A DNA stretch of 64,000 nucleotides from Spirosoma utsteinense (GCF_014282275.1 NZ_VFIA01000008.1:1-64000), one strand, 5' to 3'. Shown: positions 8,678 to 20,190, counted from the first letter of the stretch. Made by a program: numbers and translations. Notes: generated by a model not told the origin, from the sequence alone.

Positions 8678-9202
8678 TTACGCACCAGCGGCCAGGGCGC
8701 CACCAGCAGCCGCCACTCGCCGACGGCGTTGAAAATAATTTCGTATAAAAAGACCCGTCAATACTACGATCGACGCGTTTGAACTATCATCCTCAACGCT
8801 GATATCGCCATGTTCGGCAAAGAACGAGCGAGTGAGCGAATAATTGATTGTTTCCTTATCATCGGCATCGGAAACGCCCTCCCGGATCATATCCCACTCC
8901 CGCATAAGCATATTATGGCGTTTCCAGGTATAGGTCTCCCCCGACTCCAGCGCCAGTTCAGCACGCTTACCGAAACGGAGCGTGATCGTACCGACAATCC
9001 GGTCATCTGCCTTTGTATCATGGATGGAAACACTATGAATGAGAAAACCCGTCACGTCGAATCGAAGCCGAACATCATACAGATACGCATCGACATCGGC
9101 AGAGAATGCCCGTCCCTGCATGCCGCCAACCGGCTGGCCAGCCTCAACAAGCACAACTTCCCGGCTGAAAGCTTCTTTGGTCCAGCTAAGTTCTTTTTTC
9201 AT
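8678..9202 (-). CDS. Unknown protein, 174 aa
   Basis: I do not recognise this family. The protein has no signal peptide and is rich in predicted beta strands ([38 protein letters not shown]), followed by a charged segment and a short hydrophobic stretch ([13 protein letters not shown]), then RRRR and an Ala/Gly-rich tail. The RRRR next to a hydrophobic run might be a membrane anchor with a cytoplasmic tail. A Tubby/LURP-like beta fold is possible but weakly supported. It sits 11 bp upstream of the LolD-type ATPase and 33 bp downstream of the TPR membrane gene, so a shared function with these is likely. Confidence 0.75.
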   Translation of the reverse strand: MKKELSWTKEAFSREVVLVEAGQPVGGMQGRAFSADVDAYLYDVRLRFDVTGFLIHSVSIHDTKADDRIVGTITLRFGKRAELALESGETYTWKRHNMLMREWDMIREGVSDADDKETINYSLTRSFFAEHGDISVEDDSSNASIVVLTGLFIRNYFQRRRRVAAAGGALAAGA

Positions 9203-9235
9203 AGTGTCCTGATTGAGAAGAGAACCAAAACTAAC

Positions 9236-12200
9236 CTATTCCATAAACTTTTGCCGATCCTTTTCTATTGACGCTACTTTTTCCTGATAAGTCGTTGCAA
9301 ACGCCTGATAGTCGGCAGGCGGAGCAATGGCTCGTAGTTTTGTCAGGCCATCTTCGGCATAGTCCCGCAGGCGCAGGTCGAGGCAAAGAGTGACATACGT
9401 TTTGAGCAGACCGGGATTGTCTTCGTTGAACGGCAAGGCCGTAAGGACCAGTTCATAAGCCCGCTTTGATTGTTTCTGCTGCTGCTCAAGTTGCGCAGCC
9501 GCTGTTACGATCCGGGCGCTCAGGGGAGCCAGCCCTAACGCCTGTCGGTAGGCTGACTGTGCCTGTCCCAGCCGCCGGGTTCGTTCGTAAGTCTGTCCCA
9601 GCCAATAGTACCGTTCAGCCTGATGCTGGGGTAAGATGGGTTCTTTGGCCACGGTTTCGGCCGAGCCAACGCTCCGCCGGAAAGCCGACAGCCGTATAGC
9701 AGCTATGGTACGCATTGAAACGGCAACTGGACTGACCGGACTGGCACCTGGTAATCCTGAAAGCACCAGTTGCGCATTTCGCCACTGCAACTGGTCCAGG
9801 TAGTCATTTGCCAAAGCCACGCCCGCCACAGTTTTCAGATCAGCATTCTGGATAGACTCCCAATAGCGGCCCCGATTTGGGTCATCGGTCCGGTAGGTCA
9901 CATAAACCGCTTTCTCTACATCTGACGCCGGTTGGCGCTCATCATACAGCACTTGCTTCAATGCTCCAACGGCCGGGTCGTTGGCGGAGGCCACTTCCCA
10001 AAGTGACTGTGCCAGCACAGGGTCATTGGCTTTGGTCAATGCCACAGCCCGGTAATAAATCGATGTCGTATCGGTGTTCCCGGCGAATGTTTCGGCAGCT
10101 TTGCGGTACAGTCCCTGCTCAATTAACCATAGTCCTGCAATAGACCGGTAGGCAGGTCCGTTGCGCTGATCGCCCTCCGCCAACTGGCTCATCAGGCTGA
10201 AAGCCGTGGAATAATGATGACGATGGTACTCTGTTACAGCTCGTGCGAGCAGCAAATCATCGATAAAATCCTGATTAACGGGGTCGACAGACTGGCGTTG
10301 TAGGGTAGCAGCCAGTGTAGTATCTGGTCGCTGGTTGGCCAGTGCGTAATTGTACAAACTGGCAAACCGGCCGACACTCAACCCCTCGTTAGGGGAAATG
10401 TTCGTTAACCAGCCGGGTTGTTTGGGCGATAACGTGTCGTTACCAACTACCAGCCGAATGGCCAGCGCGTTGGCCTGGTACGACTCATACGACAAGTCAG
10501 CCAGATCGGTAGCCAGGGTCGAATCGGCGGCCAGCACTTTCGGATTACGAGCATAAAAAGCCAGCAGATTCGCCATCGGTACCTCATTGCGGCTGGCATT
10601 GCTGGTCGCTGACTTCAGGTAGTAATAGGCGGAGTCAGCCACACTCGTACGGGCATAAAGAAATCCAAGGTTATTTTTCAGTTCTCCACTTTGGGGAAAC
10701 GCCCGAATACCCTGCTGCAACGTTTTAACGGCTTCAAAAAACAGATCTGTCTGCAGGTAGATCTGGCTCAGCCCAGCATAATCCTGGGGGTTAGCCTGTT
10801 TCAGCAGTGCCTGCCGAAAAAAGAAAGCAGCCGCGGTCTGGTTGTTCTGCGCCAGCGCCAGCGACGCCATGGCGTAATTGGATTTGTGATTCTGGAACTC
10901 CTCTTCCAAGGCCAGCTGATAAAACGCATTGGCAGAATTTGATTCCCCACTGGCTACATACAGATCGCCAAGGCCATTGTAGTAACCGGCAAAGCCCTGG
11001 CGCAGGGTGATCAGACCACCTGAGGCTAGTAACGCCAGCACACCAAACACGCCTGCTATCCGAAATAAACTCAGTTCCAGCCGCTTGGGCTTATACAGTA
11101 CTTTATAAATAGGGAGGTGTTGCCGATATAAAGCCGAGAAGTTAATATATACATAGGCGATAAAGAAAACGCCCATGGCCAGGTGCGTATAGACAATCAC
11201 ATCTTCGAAAGCTTCTACCAACGGGTCATTGGCTGTAGCGAACGCATAAGCAATGGTAAGAGTCGTAAGCAGGGCAAACCCCGCATACAAATAAGCACCC
11301 CCATCGCGAAACGACAGGGTGTTCTGCTGCTCAACCAGCCGCCGAAAGCCCCAGATACCAATCGTTATCGAGATCAGATAGATGAAGAAAGGGCTGATGG
11401 CCAACACGTCCCAATCGAGCAATTTCGTGTTTTTGAGCCAGATCAGGATCAGGTTGACCAAGTACAACAAGCTGATGAACAGGAAATTATTCATGCCCAA
11501 TGTCCGACGTGTGCCAGCCGACGAACCATCCCCCTCCGGACGTCCCGCCGAGGTAAGCCAGACTAACCCGGCCATTATTTCGGTAGAGACGAAAAAGATA
11601 AAGCCTACGCTGAATACCAGCAAGACCGGCATTCCGTAACTAACCACGACCAAAGCTGGCAGCAGGACCGGCGATAAAGCACGGATCGCCATCCACACAA
11701 GCGCCGTTAGCAGCCCGAAAGCCGCAAGCCGAACGGGAATGGAAAAGTCGGAGCGGAACGCATGGAAATAATAGCTCAGGGAGCCGAACAGAAACGTGAG
11801 TAGCAGGAACAGATATCGACCACCCAGACCTGGTACTTCGAGCATCTCCCAACGGAAGAAGGCAAGCCCCAGAATTATTACACCCATACTGACCAGGTAC
11901 CGAACCCGATCGAACCGGGTTACGGCACTTAGCAACAGTACAAAGGCAAAGCTGATACCAACCAGAAAAGCCGTAGCTATGCCTGGTTGCACCGTCATAG
12001 CCGAAGCGACAAACTGCTCCGATACAGCGTAAGCTTTCCCGCTCACGGCATAATCGAGCAGGCCATCGGTAAAGGCATGCAGCGTGATGGGTAGTTCATT
12101 CAGTTCGCTCAACACATCCCACCGGACTACGTTGCCGAGACCCCGTGCCCAGGCAATTCCGAACAGAGCCAGACTGATGATGAACGAAATGAAACTTAGT

Positions 12201-12256
12201 AAGTACGTAAACCGGTAAGTACGGTTCCACGAATTCCAGAACAACAGGGATGACAT
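9236..12256 (-). CDS. Polytopic membrane protein with C-terminal TPR array
   Basis: This is a 1006-residue inner-membrane protein. The first about 420 residues hold roughly 11-12 hydrophobic helices (for example FTYLLSFISFIISLALFGI and GVFGVLALLASGGLITL). The rest, about 430-1000, is a long helical solenoid of TPR-like repeats (GDLYVASGESNSANAFYQLAL, NNLGFLYARTSVADSAYYYL, YWLGQTYERTRRLGQAQSAY). TPR arrays mediate protein-protein contacts; the domain would face one side of the inner membrane. It heads a cluster with an unknown gene and a LolD-type ATPase, so it may be part of an envelope machine. No enzyme motif is seen. Confidence 0.85.
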   Translation of the reverse strand: MSSLLFWNSWNRTYRFTYLLSFISFIISLALFGIAWARGLGNVVRWDVLSELNELPITLHAFTDGLLDYAVSGKAYAVSEQFVASAMTVQPGIATAFLVGISFAFVLLLSAVTRFDRVRYLVSMGVIILGLAFFRWEMLEVPGLGGRYLFLLLTFLFGSLSYYFHAFRSDFSIPVRLAAFGLLTALVWMAIRALSPVLLPALVVVSYGMPVLLVFSVGFIFFVSTEIMAGLVWLTSAGRPEGDGSSAGTRRTLGMNNFLFISLLYLVNLILIWLKNTKLLDWDVLAISPFFIYLISITIGIWGFRRLVEQQNTLSFRDGGAYLYAGFALLTTLTIAYAFATANDPLVEAFEDVIVYTHLAMGVFFIAYVYINFSALYRQHLPIYKVLYKPKRLELSLFRIAGVFGVLALLASGGLITLRQGFAGYYNGLGDLYVASGESNSANAFYQLALEEEFQNHKSNYAMASLALAQNNQTAAAFFFRQALLKQANPQDYAGLSQIYLQTDLFFEAVKTLQQGIRAFPQSGELKNNLGFLYARTSVADSAYYYLKSATSNASRNEVPMANLLAFYARNPKVLAADSTLATDLADLSYESYQANALAIRLVVGNDTLSPKQPGWLTNISPNEGLSVGRFASLYNYALANQRPDTTLAATLQRQSVDPVNQDFIDDLLLARAVTEYHRHHYSTAFSLMSQLAEGDQRNGPAYRSIAGLWLIEQGLYRKAAETFAGNTDTTSIYYRAVALTKANDPVLAQSLWEVASANDPAVGALKQVLYDERQPASDVEKAVYVTYRTDDPNRGRYWESIQNADLKTVAGVALANDYLDQLQWRNAQLVLSGLPGASPVSPVAVSMRTIAAIRLSAFRRSVGSAETVAKEPILPQHQAERYYWLGQTYERTRRLGQAQSAYRQALGLAPLSARIVTAAAQLEQQQKQSKRAYELVLTALPFNEDNPGLLKTYVTLCLDLRLRDYAEDGLTKLRAIAPPADYQAFATTYQEKVASIEKDRQKFME

Positions 12257-12362
12257 GAAAGAGAAACGTAGTTAAAGGCCCGTTAGTGCCTGCTCCCTTA
12301 GCCTGAACAGCTAACGAATCAGGTTACGACGGGTACGTTCGTCAAAATCAGGCGTCGATCGC

Positions 12363-13757
12363 TTATTGCTGTCCGCCACTGATGCCTGCCGGGAAAGGAA
12401 CCAGATTCGTATTGGCCAAGCAGGGGCTTGCCAGTAACCTGGCGTCCATTGGCAGACGCCACCGGACCGCTCCATTGGTAGCGTTCAGGCAGTATAAACT
12501 TGTATCCTGGCCACCAAAGTAAACAAATCCGTTGTATACCACGGGGCTCGAACTTATGATACCACCCGTTCCAAACTTCCATTTGAGGGCACCCGTAACG
12601 GCATCGAGCGCATATAAGGTTTTATCTTCACTGCCAATATAAACCACCCCGTTGGCGATAGCTGCGCTGGAACTGATCTGTCCACCCGTACTGACTTTCC
12701 ATTTGAGGGCACCTGTGGCAGCATCGAGCGCATATACGTTTTTGTCTCCGCTTCCAACGTAAACCAGGCCGTTAGCAACAGCCGGGCTCGAACTAATGAT
12801 GCCTCCCGTTCCAAATTTCCACTTTATAGTACCTGTAACTGCATTGAGGGCATACAGGTTGTAATCGTTGGTACCACTATACACCAACCCGCCCACTACG
12901 GCCGGACTGGATGTAATTATTCCCCCCGCGCCAAACTTCCATCGCTGATTTCCGGTCAGGACATCGAGTGCATACAGCGTTTGATCTTTGCTCCCTACGT
13001 AGACTACCTTATCAGCAACGACTGGGCTTGATGTCAAGCCACCCGCTGTGCCAAACTTCCAGCGCAGATTGCCTGTCAGCACATCGAGCGCATACAGGGT
13101 TTGATCTTCACTGCCTGCCAGAACCAGTCTGTCTGAGACGATCGGGCTGGACAACATACTTTTCCCTGTGCTGAATTTCCATCGCTCTTTACCCAACTCA
13201 GCATCGAACGCATAGATATTGCCGTTTTCACTACCTGTAAAGGCCATACCGGCTGCTACAAAAGCGCTGGACGTAATCGATGCCCCGGTAGATGCCCGCC
13301 ACTTGACAGCACCCGTACCAGCATCGATGGCAAAAAAGTTGCCCGAACCGGTACCCATATAAACAAGTGAACCACCGTTGGCAATGGTGCTGGCTACGCT
13401 GACCGAAACAACATAAGCCTGCGTCTTATTATCCATTGCTGTGACGGTATAGGAAACCGGTTTGGTGAAATTTTGAGCAACAGCCGTACTTGGCGACACC
13501 GTTGCGTTAGACGATACGGTAATGTTGGGAATCAGCCTGGTCAGATCCGTACCGACTGGTACTGTAGCCCGAACGGTGTAGATTAATGAGTCGACAACGC
13601 CCGCAACGGGCGGAGCCAGCTTGTCGAAGGTGAATGACTCAATAGCCTTACCCGTACTGATTGGTAAGGTATCGACCGAATTTTTACAGGCTACCACCAG
13701 CAAAACAAGACTGATCAGTCGCAATAGGGAAGTCGCTACATTTCGGAACATCGACAC
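12363..13757 (-). CDS. PQQ-type beta-propeller lipoprotein, eight repeats
   Basis: This 464-residue lipoprotein has a signal peptide with lipobox LVVAC (Cys at about residue 24). Residues about 40-125 form a DUF5018/cadherin-like beta domain (ESFTFD, TVTAMDNKTQAYVVSV). From about residue 130 there are eight about-40-residue repeats of the form VYxGSxDxxLYALDAxTGxxKWKFGT, the signature of PQQ-like propellers such as BamB. Repeats 3 to 7 are very similar, also at DNA level, which points to recent internal duplication. It is probably anchored in the outer membrane or on the surface. Propellers of this kind usually bind proteins rather than PQQ; no dehydrogenase cofactor motif is seen. It is transcribed on its own and lies 106 bp upstream of the TPR cluster. 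Confidence 0.88.
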   Translation of the reverse strand: MSMFRNVATSLLRLISLVLLVVACKNSVDTLPISTGKAIESFTFDKLAPPVAGVVDSLIYTVRATVPVGTDLTRLIPNITVSSNATVSPSTAVAQNFTKPVSYTVTAMDNKTQAYVVSVSVASTIANGGSLVYMGTGSGNFFAIDAGTGAVKWRASTGASITSSAFVAAGMAFTGSENGNIYAFDAELGKERWKFSTGKSMLSSPIVSDRLVLAGSEDQTLYALDVLTGNLRWKFGTAGGLTSSPVVADKVVYVGSKDQTLYALDVLTGNQRWKFGAGGIITSSPAVVGGLVYSGTNDYNLYALNAVTGTIKWKFGTGGIISSSPAVANGLVYVGSGDKNVYALDAATGALKWKVSTGGQISSSAAIANGVVYIGSEDKTLYALDAVTGALKWKFGTGGIISSSPVVYNGFVYFGGQDTSLYCLNATNGAVRWRLPMDARLLASPCLANTNLVPFPAGISGGQQ

Positions 13758-14100
13758 TTGATAATTAGATATGAGACAGGATTACGGTCAAAGCCAGTAT
13801 TGACAAACTTTTGCCTGGCCATACAAAGGCTCCGCTCTGCAAATCGGCCCATAGCGCGTTGGCGAATGAGCAGCAGACTGGAACCAGTGTAGCAGTCAAG
13901 CATTTATAGTGCCAAAGTGACAAATTGTGTTTACAAGAATGCTACCCCCTGGTAAGTATCCGGCACTCGTTCAGCAGGTTGTCTGTTGGTAAGGCTTGGT
14001 GCTTGTGATGTGGCAACTATCTGGAGCATTTCGTTTATCTTGTGCGACGGCCTGAGCGGCCTCCTGCCAGTCTCTGTTAAGCCTCCCACATACCCTGTTT
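13758..14100. other. 343-bp divergent intergenic region
   Basis: This gap between the divergent PQQ lipoprotein and gamma-glutamyltransferase genes must hold both promoters. I see no conserved RNA, clear hairpin or strong TAnnTTTG box, and the short reading frames here do not look like genes. Confidence 0.5.
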
Positions 14101-15798
14101 ATGAATCGATCGCTACTTACTTTCTGTCTCTGGAGTACACTGGTCTCTTTTACTACGGCTCAGGATCGACTCAGTGGTAAATCATTTGCCACACGCGCGG
14201 TTGTCATGGCCCGCCACGGAATGGTCTGTACGTCTCACCCCCTATCGACTCAGGCAGCGCTCGATGTGTTGCGGTCGGGCGGAAATGCTATCGATGCAGC
14301 CATAGCCGCTAACGCAATGGAGGGTCTGGTCGAACCGCACGTCAACGGCATTGGTGGAGATCTGTTTGCGATTGTCTGGGATGCCAAAACCAAGAAGCTG
14401 TATGGCCTGAACGCATCAGGGCGGTCCCCGTATTCGCTCACCCTGGCCGAACTCCAGAAACGGGGACTCAAGCATATCCCGTCCGATGGTCCCTTACCTG
14501 TTTCAGTACCCGGCTGCGTGGATGGCTGGTTTACAATGCATAAGCGATTCGGCAAAACGCCCATGCCCAAAATTTTGTCGCACGCCATTCGCTATGCCCG
14601 CGAAGGTTACCCCGTTCATGACGAAGCTGCTTTTTACTGGCCATCCATGATCGCCCGGTTTAGCAAATACCCGAACGTAAAAGAAACCTATGCGCCCAAC
14701 GGAGCAGCCCCTAAACGGGGTGAGCTTTTCCGCAATCCGGATTTGGCCAATACGCTGGAGAAAATCGCGACCGGCGGCCGCGATGCGTTTTACAAAGGCG
14801 ACATTGCAAAGAGTATCGATGCCTTTATGAAAAAAATGGGCGGCTACCTGAGTGCAAAAGATTTAGCCGACCATACATCGGAATGGGTTGAACCGGTTTC
14901 CACCAACTACCGCGGTTATGATGTTTGGGAGTTGCCGCCCAACAGCCAGGGTATTGCCGCGTTGCAGATGCTGAATTTGCTGGAAGGCTACGACTTTTCG
15001 CAGACACCCTGGGGCAGCGCTGAACATATCCATCGATTTATTGAAGCCAAGAAGCTGGCCTTTGAAGACCGGGCCAAATACTACGCCGATCCTGACTTCG
15101 CCAAAATTCCTGTTCGGGAACTTGTCAGCAAAGCGTACGCCACCGAACGGCGTAAACTCATCGACCTTAACCGGGCGGCCAGCCGGGTTGAAGCAGGCAA
15201 TCCTGCCCTCAAGCAAGGCGACACCATCTACCTGACCGTGGCCGATGAAGAAGGCAATATGGTATCGTTGATCCAGAGTAACTACCGCGGCTTTGGGTCG
15301 GGTATGGTACCGGACGGACTGGGGTTCATGCTTCAGGACCGGGGTGAACTGTATAGCCTGATCGACGGACAGAATAATACATTCGCTCCCCACAAACGCC
15401 CTTTTCAGACGATCATACCGGCATTTATAACCAAAGATGGACAGCCTTTTATGAGTTTCGGGGTAATGGGCGGCAGCTTTCAACCGCTGGGTCATGTCCA
15501 GATTGTGATGAACATGATCGATTTCGGGATGAACCCGCAGGAAGCGGGCGACGCCCCCCGTATCGATCACCAGGGCTCGTCGGAGCCGACGGGCGAGAAG
15601 ATGATCGATGCCGGTCAGATTACGCTGGAGTCGGGTTATCCCTACGAGACCGTCCGGGATCTGATGCGCAGAGGACATAAGGTCGGCTACGGGCTGGGTG
15701 GGTATGGTGGGTATCAGGCCATTATGTACGACGCAAAAAACAAAGTCTACCACGGCGCTACAGAATCCCGAAAAGACGGGCAGGCTGCAGGATTTTAA
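14101..15798 (+). CDS. Secreted gamma-glutamyltransferase-like protein (YwrD type)
   Basis: This 565-residue Ntn-hydrolase precursor has a signal peptide (cleavage near TTAQD, residue 20). Such enzymes self-cleave before a Thr to form two subunits and transfer or hydrolyse gamma-glutamyl groups, for example from glutathione. The likely nucleophile is Thr375 in GDTIYLTVAD, followed by GNMVSLIQSN and FGSGMVPDGLGF. The classical Thr-Thr-His is Thr-Ile-Tyr here, which matches the YwrD-like branch rather than classical GGT. GRSPYSLT and GGSFQPLGHVQ are also typical. It is periplasmic. A long inverted repeat follows the stop. The family is firm; the physiological substrate is unknown. Confidence 0.9.
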   Translation: MNRSLLTFCLWSTLVSFTTAQDRLSGKSFATRAVVMARHGMVCTSHPLSTQAALDVLRSGGNAIDAAIAANAMEGLVEPHVNGIGGDLFAIVWDAKTKKLYGLNASGRSPYSLTLAELQKRGLKHIPSDGPLPVSVPGCVDGWFTMHKRFGKTPMPKILSHAIRYAREGYPVHDEAAFYWPSMIARFSKYPNVKETYAPNGAAPKRGELFRNPDLANTLEKIATGGRDAFYKGDIAKSIDAFMKKMGGYLSAKDLADHTSEWVEPVSTNYRGYDVWELPPNSQGIAALQMLNLLEGYDFSQTPWGSAEHIHRFIEAKKLAFEDRAKYYADPDFAKIPVRELVSKAYATERRKLIDLNRAASRVEAGNPALKQGDTIYLTVADEEGNMVSLIQSNYRGFGSGMVPDGLGFMLQDRGELYSLIDGQNNTFAPHKRPFQTIIPAFITKDGQPFMSFGVMGGSFQPLGHVQIVMNMIDFGMNPQEAGDAPRIDHQGSSEPTGEKMIDAGQITLESGYPYETVRDLMRRGHKVGYGLGGYGGYQAIMYDAKNKVYHGATESRKDGQAAGF

Positions 15799-15813
15799 AC
15801 AACACGTATTCCC

Positions 15814-15885
15814 GTTTTCAATACAAAGCCCACATCGTCAGTACCCAGTTAACGGTGCTGACGATGTGGGCTTCGTACTGAAAAC
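15814..15885. terminator. 28-nt inverted repeat between GGT and malQ
   Basis: Arms 15814-15841 and 15858-15885 are complementary except at two positions, which on the minus-strand transcript would be G-U pairs. It lies between convergent genes and probably terminates both, best for the malQ direction. Confidence 0.7.
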
Positions 15886-15901
15886 GAGTCACGTCAATTA
15901 C

Positions 15902-17476
15902 TTAAACGCGCCCCGTCATTTTCGTTAGTTTCAATAATTTCGCAGCTGCTTCGGCGGTCAATTGTCCCAGTTCCAGCCGCCATTGCCAGCTCCGTCCACC
16001 CAAACCCGGCGTGTTCATTCGATGGCTTTCGTTAAGATTGAGCACATCCTGAACCGGCATAATGGCTAGCCGGGCTACCGACTGCATCGTCAAGCGACAA
16101 ATCTGATCGACTACGTTCTCTTCCGTAATCGGAAAGCCAAAATAATCATCCATTCGCTGGCGATGTACCGCATCGGATTCCCGGAACCAGCCGAGTGTGG
16201 TGTTGTTATCGTGCGTTCCGGAGTACACGACAAAGTTTTCGGTATGGTTGTGTACGGCGTAAGACGATGTGGGAAGGTCCTCCCCAAACCCGAACTGAAT
16301 CACGCGCATACCCGGAATGCCATAGTGGCGTAAATAAGGCTGTATGTCAGCCGCTTTAGCGCCCAGATCTTCGGCAATGATAGGCAGCTGCACAAACTGG
16401 CGGTACATCGCCTGCATGAAGGCTTCAATGGGTGCCTTAACCCATGTACCTACCTGGGCAGTTGGCTCACTGGCCGGAATCTCCCAGTACTCGGCAAAGC
16501 CAAGAAAATGGTCCAGCCGGGTCAGGCTGTAAAGCGACATCTGGTGCCGCATCCGCTGCATCCACCAGCTAAATCCGGTACGCTCGTGTTCAGCCCAGTC
16601 ATAAATAGGGTTACCCCAACGTTGTCCATACTCACTGAAATAATCGGGGGGCGCACCGGCTACAAACAGGGGCTCGAAGTTGGTGTCGAGTTTAAACAGA
16701 CCCGGGTTCGCCCAAACGTCGGCACTGTTTAGCTGAACGTAAATAGGAATATCGCCGACCAGATGAATTCTTCGGTCGTAGCAATACGCCAGCAGCTCAT
16801 TCCACTGCTTGAAGAAAAAGTACTGCAATACACTGATTACCCCGATACGGTCCTGAAGCCGCTCGGTCTGGTAGGCCAGCGCCGTTGGGTTACGCCGAAC
16901 CAGGTCTTCGGGCCAGCGTAGCCAGAAGGGTTCTCCGGTTTCTTCCTGTAGCGCCGAAAAAAGGGCGTAATCGGTGAGCCAGCCACTATGCTGGGTACAG
17001 AACCGGTCGTAGTCGCTACGCTGCGCCGGGGTAGCATTACGCAGGAACGTTTCGGCAGCCTGATGAAGCAATGGTTTTTTTTTGATCCAGGCGGCATGAA
17101 GCACAGACTGATTCATTACCAGCGGCCCAGCCTGTACCGTCGATGCTGAAGTGGTTGATACGTTGGTTATCGTTAGGTCCTGAATGGGCTGGTCGTTGAA
17201 CACGTCAAGATCCTGCTCAGTCAGCCAGTTATCTTCAGCCAGTTTCTCCAGGCTGATCATAAGGATATTTCCGGCAAATGCCGACGGGCTGCTATAGGGC
17301 GAAAACCCGGCCCCCGGGTCAACGGGCGTAAGTGGCAGAATTTGCCAGTAGGTTTGACCGGCTGAGGCCAGAAAATCGGCAAACCGGTAGGCTTCGGGGC
17401 CTATATCGCCAACGCCATGTGCGGATGGCAACGAGGTAATATGGAGCAGCAAGCCGCTCGAACGTTGTTGAAGCAT
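15902..17476 (-). CDS. malQ: 4-alpha-glucanotransferase
   Basis: This 524-residue GH77 amylomaltase transfers alpha-1,4-glucan segments in maltodextrin or glycogen metabolism. The start at 17476 gives MLQQRSSGLLLHITSLPS, the normal N-terminus of the family; an upstream start at 17566 would add 30 residues without family character. Motifs include GDIPIYVQLNSADVWANP, RLDHFLGF (nucleophile Asp), PIIAEDLGA (acid/base Glu) and YSGTHDNNTTLGWF (third carboxylate). It is cytosolic with no carbohydrate-binding extension. The gene is monocistronic and divergent from atpD. Confidence 0.95.
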   Translation of the reverse strand: MLQQRSSGLLLHITSLPSAHGVGDIGPEAYRFADFLASAGQTYWQILPLTPVDPGAGFSPYSSPSAFAGNILMISLEKLAEDNWLTEQDLDVFNDQPIQDLTITNVSTTSASTVQAGPLVMNQSVLHAAWIKKKPLLHQAAETFLRNATPAQRSDYDRFCTQHSGWLTDYALFSALQEETGEPFWLRWPEDLVRRNPTALAYQTERLQDRIGVISVLQYFFFKQWNELLAYCYDRRIHLVGDIPIYVQLNSADVWANPGLFKLDTNFEPLFVAGAPPDYFSEYGQRWGNPIYDWAEHERTGFSWWMQRMRHQMSLYSLTRLDHFLGFAEYWEIPASEPTAQVGTWVKAPIEAFMQAMYRQFVQLPIIAEDLGAKAADIQPYLRHYGIPGMRVIQFGFGEDLPTSSYAVHNHTENFVVYSGTHDNNTTLGWFRESDAVHRQRMDDYFGFPITEENVVDQICRLTMQSVARLAIMPVQDVLNLNESHRMNTPGLGGRSWQWRLELGQLTAEAAAKLLKLTKMTGRV

Positions 17477-17668
17477 TCGTTGAGTAGTAAAATAGGGGAA
17501 TGTAGGTTGTTGGGATTCTGGCGAAAGCGGCCGATACCTCCTGATCAACACACCACAGTTGACCATTCCTTGTTTTTGTACAAATCTGCTCCAGCCTCCT
17601 TTTGTTCATTCTAAAACCTAAAAACCTTACTGCCAAACGTATTCAGTAGGTAAGCTGCCTAAAAATGA

Positions 17669-19285
<1,617 letters not shown>

Positions 19286-19291
19286 GCTACG

Positions 19292-19340
19292 GGTTTGTCA
19301 TTCCCAAAAGGAATTATATTTCTTTTGGGAATGACAAACC
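19292..19340 (+). terminator. 19-bp perfect hairpin after atpD
   Basis: Arms 19292-19310 and 19322-19340 (GGTTTGTCATTCCCAAAAG and its complement) are perfect. It lies 6 bp after the atpD stop and before the inserted unknown gene, so it may terminate or attenuate transcription into that gene and atpC. Confidence 0.65.
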
Positions 19341-19385
19341 GCACTCAATTCAGTCTCATACGTCACAAACAAGATCGATGCAAGT

Positions 19386-20114
19386 ATGAATATGATTCGA
19401 ATTGAGTGGAAAACGGCTTTAGTTCCTTTAGCCCTGCTGGTCTCAACACTGACGCTGGCTCAGGTGCCATCCGTTCCGGCGGGTGCTACGATCCCACCGG
19501 TGAAATCTCCCGCTTCAGGGGCTATCAACGATCCGTCGCAGACACCACCGGGCCAACTCAAAGACACTCTCTTCACTGCTGGAACAGCATCCACTGATTC
19601 AGCCAGTGCGTTGCCCGAAGCCCAGTTGGACAAAGCCGTTGACGCCCTCAACAAGGGCGACAAAGCTGCGTCGGCTCAGGCTCTGCAGGCCGGCATTGCT
19701 GGTATAGAAGCCGAAGTGCAACAGAAACCAACCTCCTTCAAGGATAAGGTACTTGCGCAGGTTGGCAAGCTTAAAACCTTGCTGCCTCTTATTGCGGGTG
19801 GCGGTTTAAGTGGTAACGTTCTTCAGAAAGCCGTAGGACTTGCCAAACTGGCTTCCGGCGCTAATCGTCTGGAAGGGTTACTATCGGCGGGATCGCTGAT
19901 CGGTAACGCCAGTAAATTAACGAGCGGGTTGTCGGGTCTTGGTAGCGCCATGTCGGTACTGGGTGGGAAGCAATCAGCCGGACAGTCGCTGATTTCGACA
20001 GCGATGGCGGGCGTAAGCAAGTTGTCTGGTGGCGGGGCGCTGGCGAAAGCTGCCGAACCAGCCGTAAAAAGCCAGCTTGGCAGTGTACTTAATTTTGTAA
20101 AAGGAGCTTTATAA
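19386..20114 (+). CDS. Secreted Ala/Gly/Ser-rich unknown protein inside the atpD-atpC locus
   Basis: I do not recognise this 242-residue protein. It has a signal peptide (residues about 1-25, ALLVSTLTLAQ), a Pro/Ser/Thr-rich linker (about 26-75), a small helical segment (LDKAVDALNKGDKAASAQALQ, about 80-110), and a C-terminal half of low-complexity Gly/Leu/Ser/Ala helices (LSGLGSAMSVLGG). It is probably periplasmic or outer-membrane associated. It lies 100 bp after atpD and 76 bp before atpC on the same strand, an odd location because no role in ATP synthase is evident. It may simply be an insertion at the locus. Confidence 0.72.
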   Translation: MNMIRIEWKTALVPLALLVSTLTLAQVPSVPAGATIPPVKSPASGAINDPSQTPPGQLKDTLFTAGTASTDSASALPEAQLDKAVDALNKGDKAASAQALQAGIAGIEAEVQQKPTSFKDKVLAQVGKLKTLLPLIAGGGLSGNVLQKAVGLAKLASGANRLEGLLSAGSLIGNASKLTSGLSGLGSAMSVLGGKQSAGQSLISTAMAGVSKLSGGGALAKAAEPAVKSQLGSVLNFVKGAL

Positions 20115-20190
20115 CGAATGACGAATTATAAATGGTGAATGCATTTAAGGCAACTCATAATTTATCGTTCATCATTCATCATTCAATCAC

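Noticed and set aside
14863..15753. 296-codon open frame antisense to gamma-glutamyltransferase
   Set aside because: It lies wholly inside a well-supported gene and shows no domain or plausible start context.
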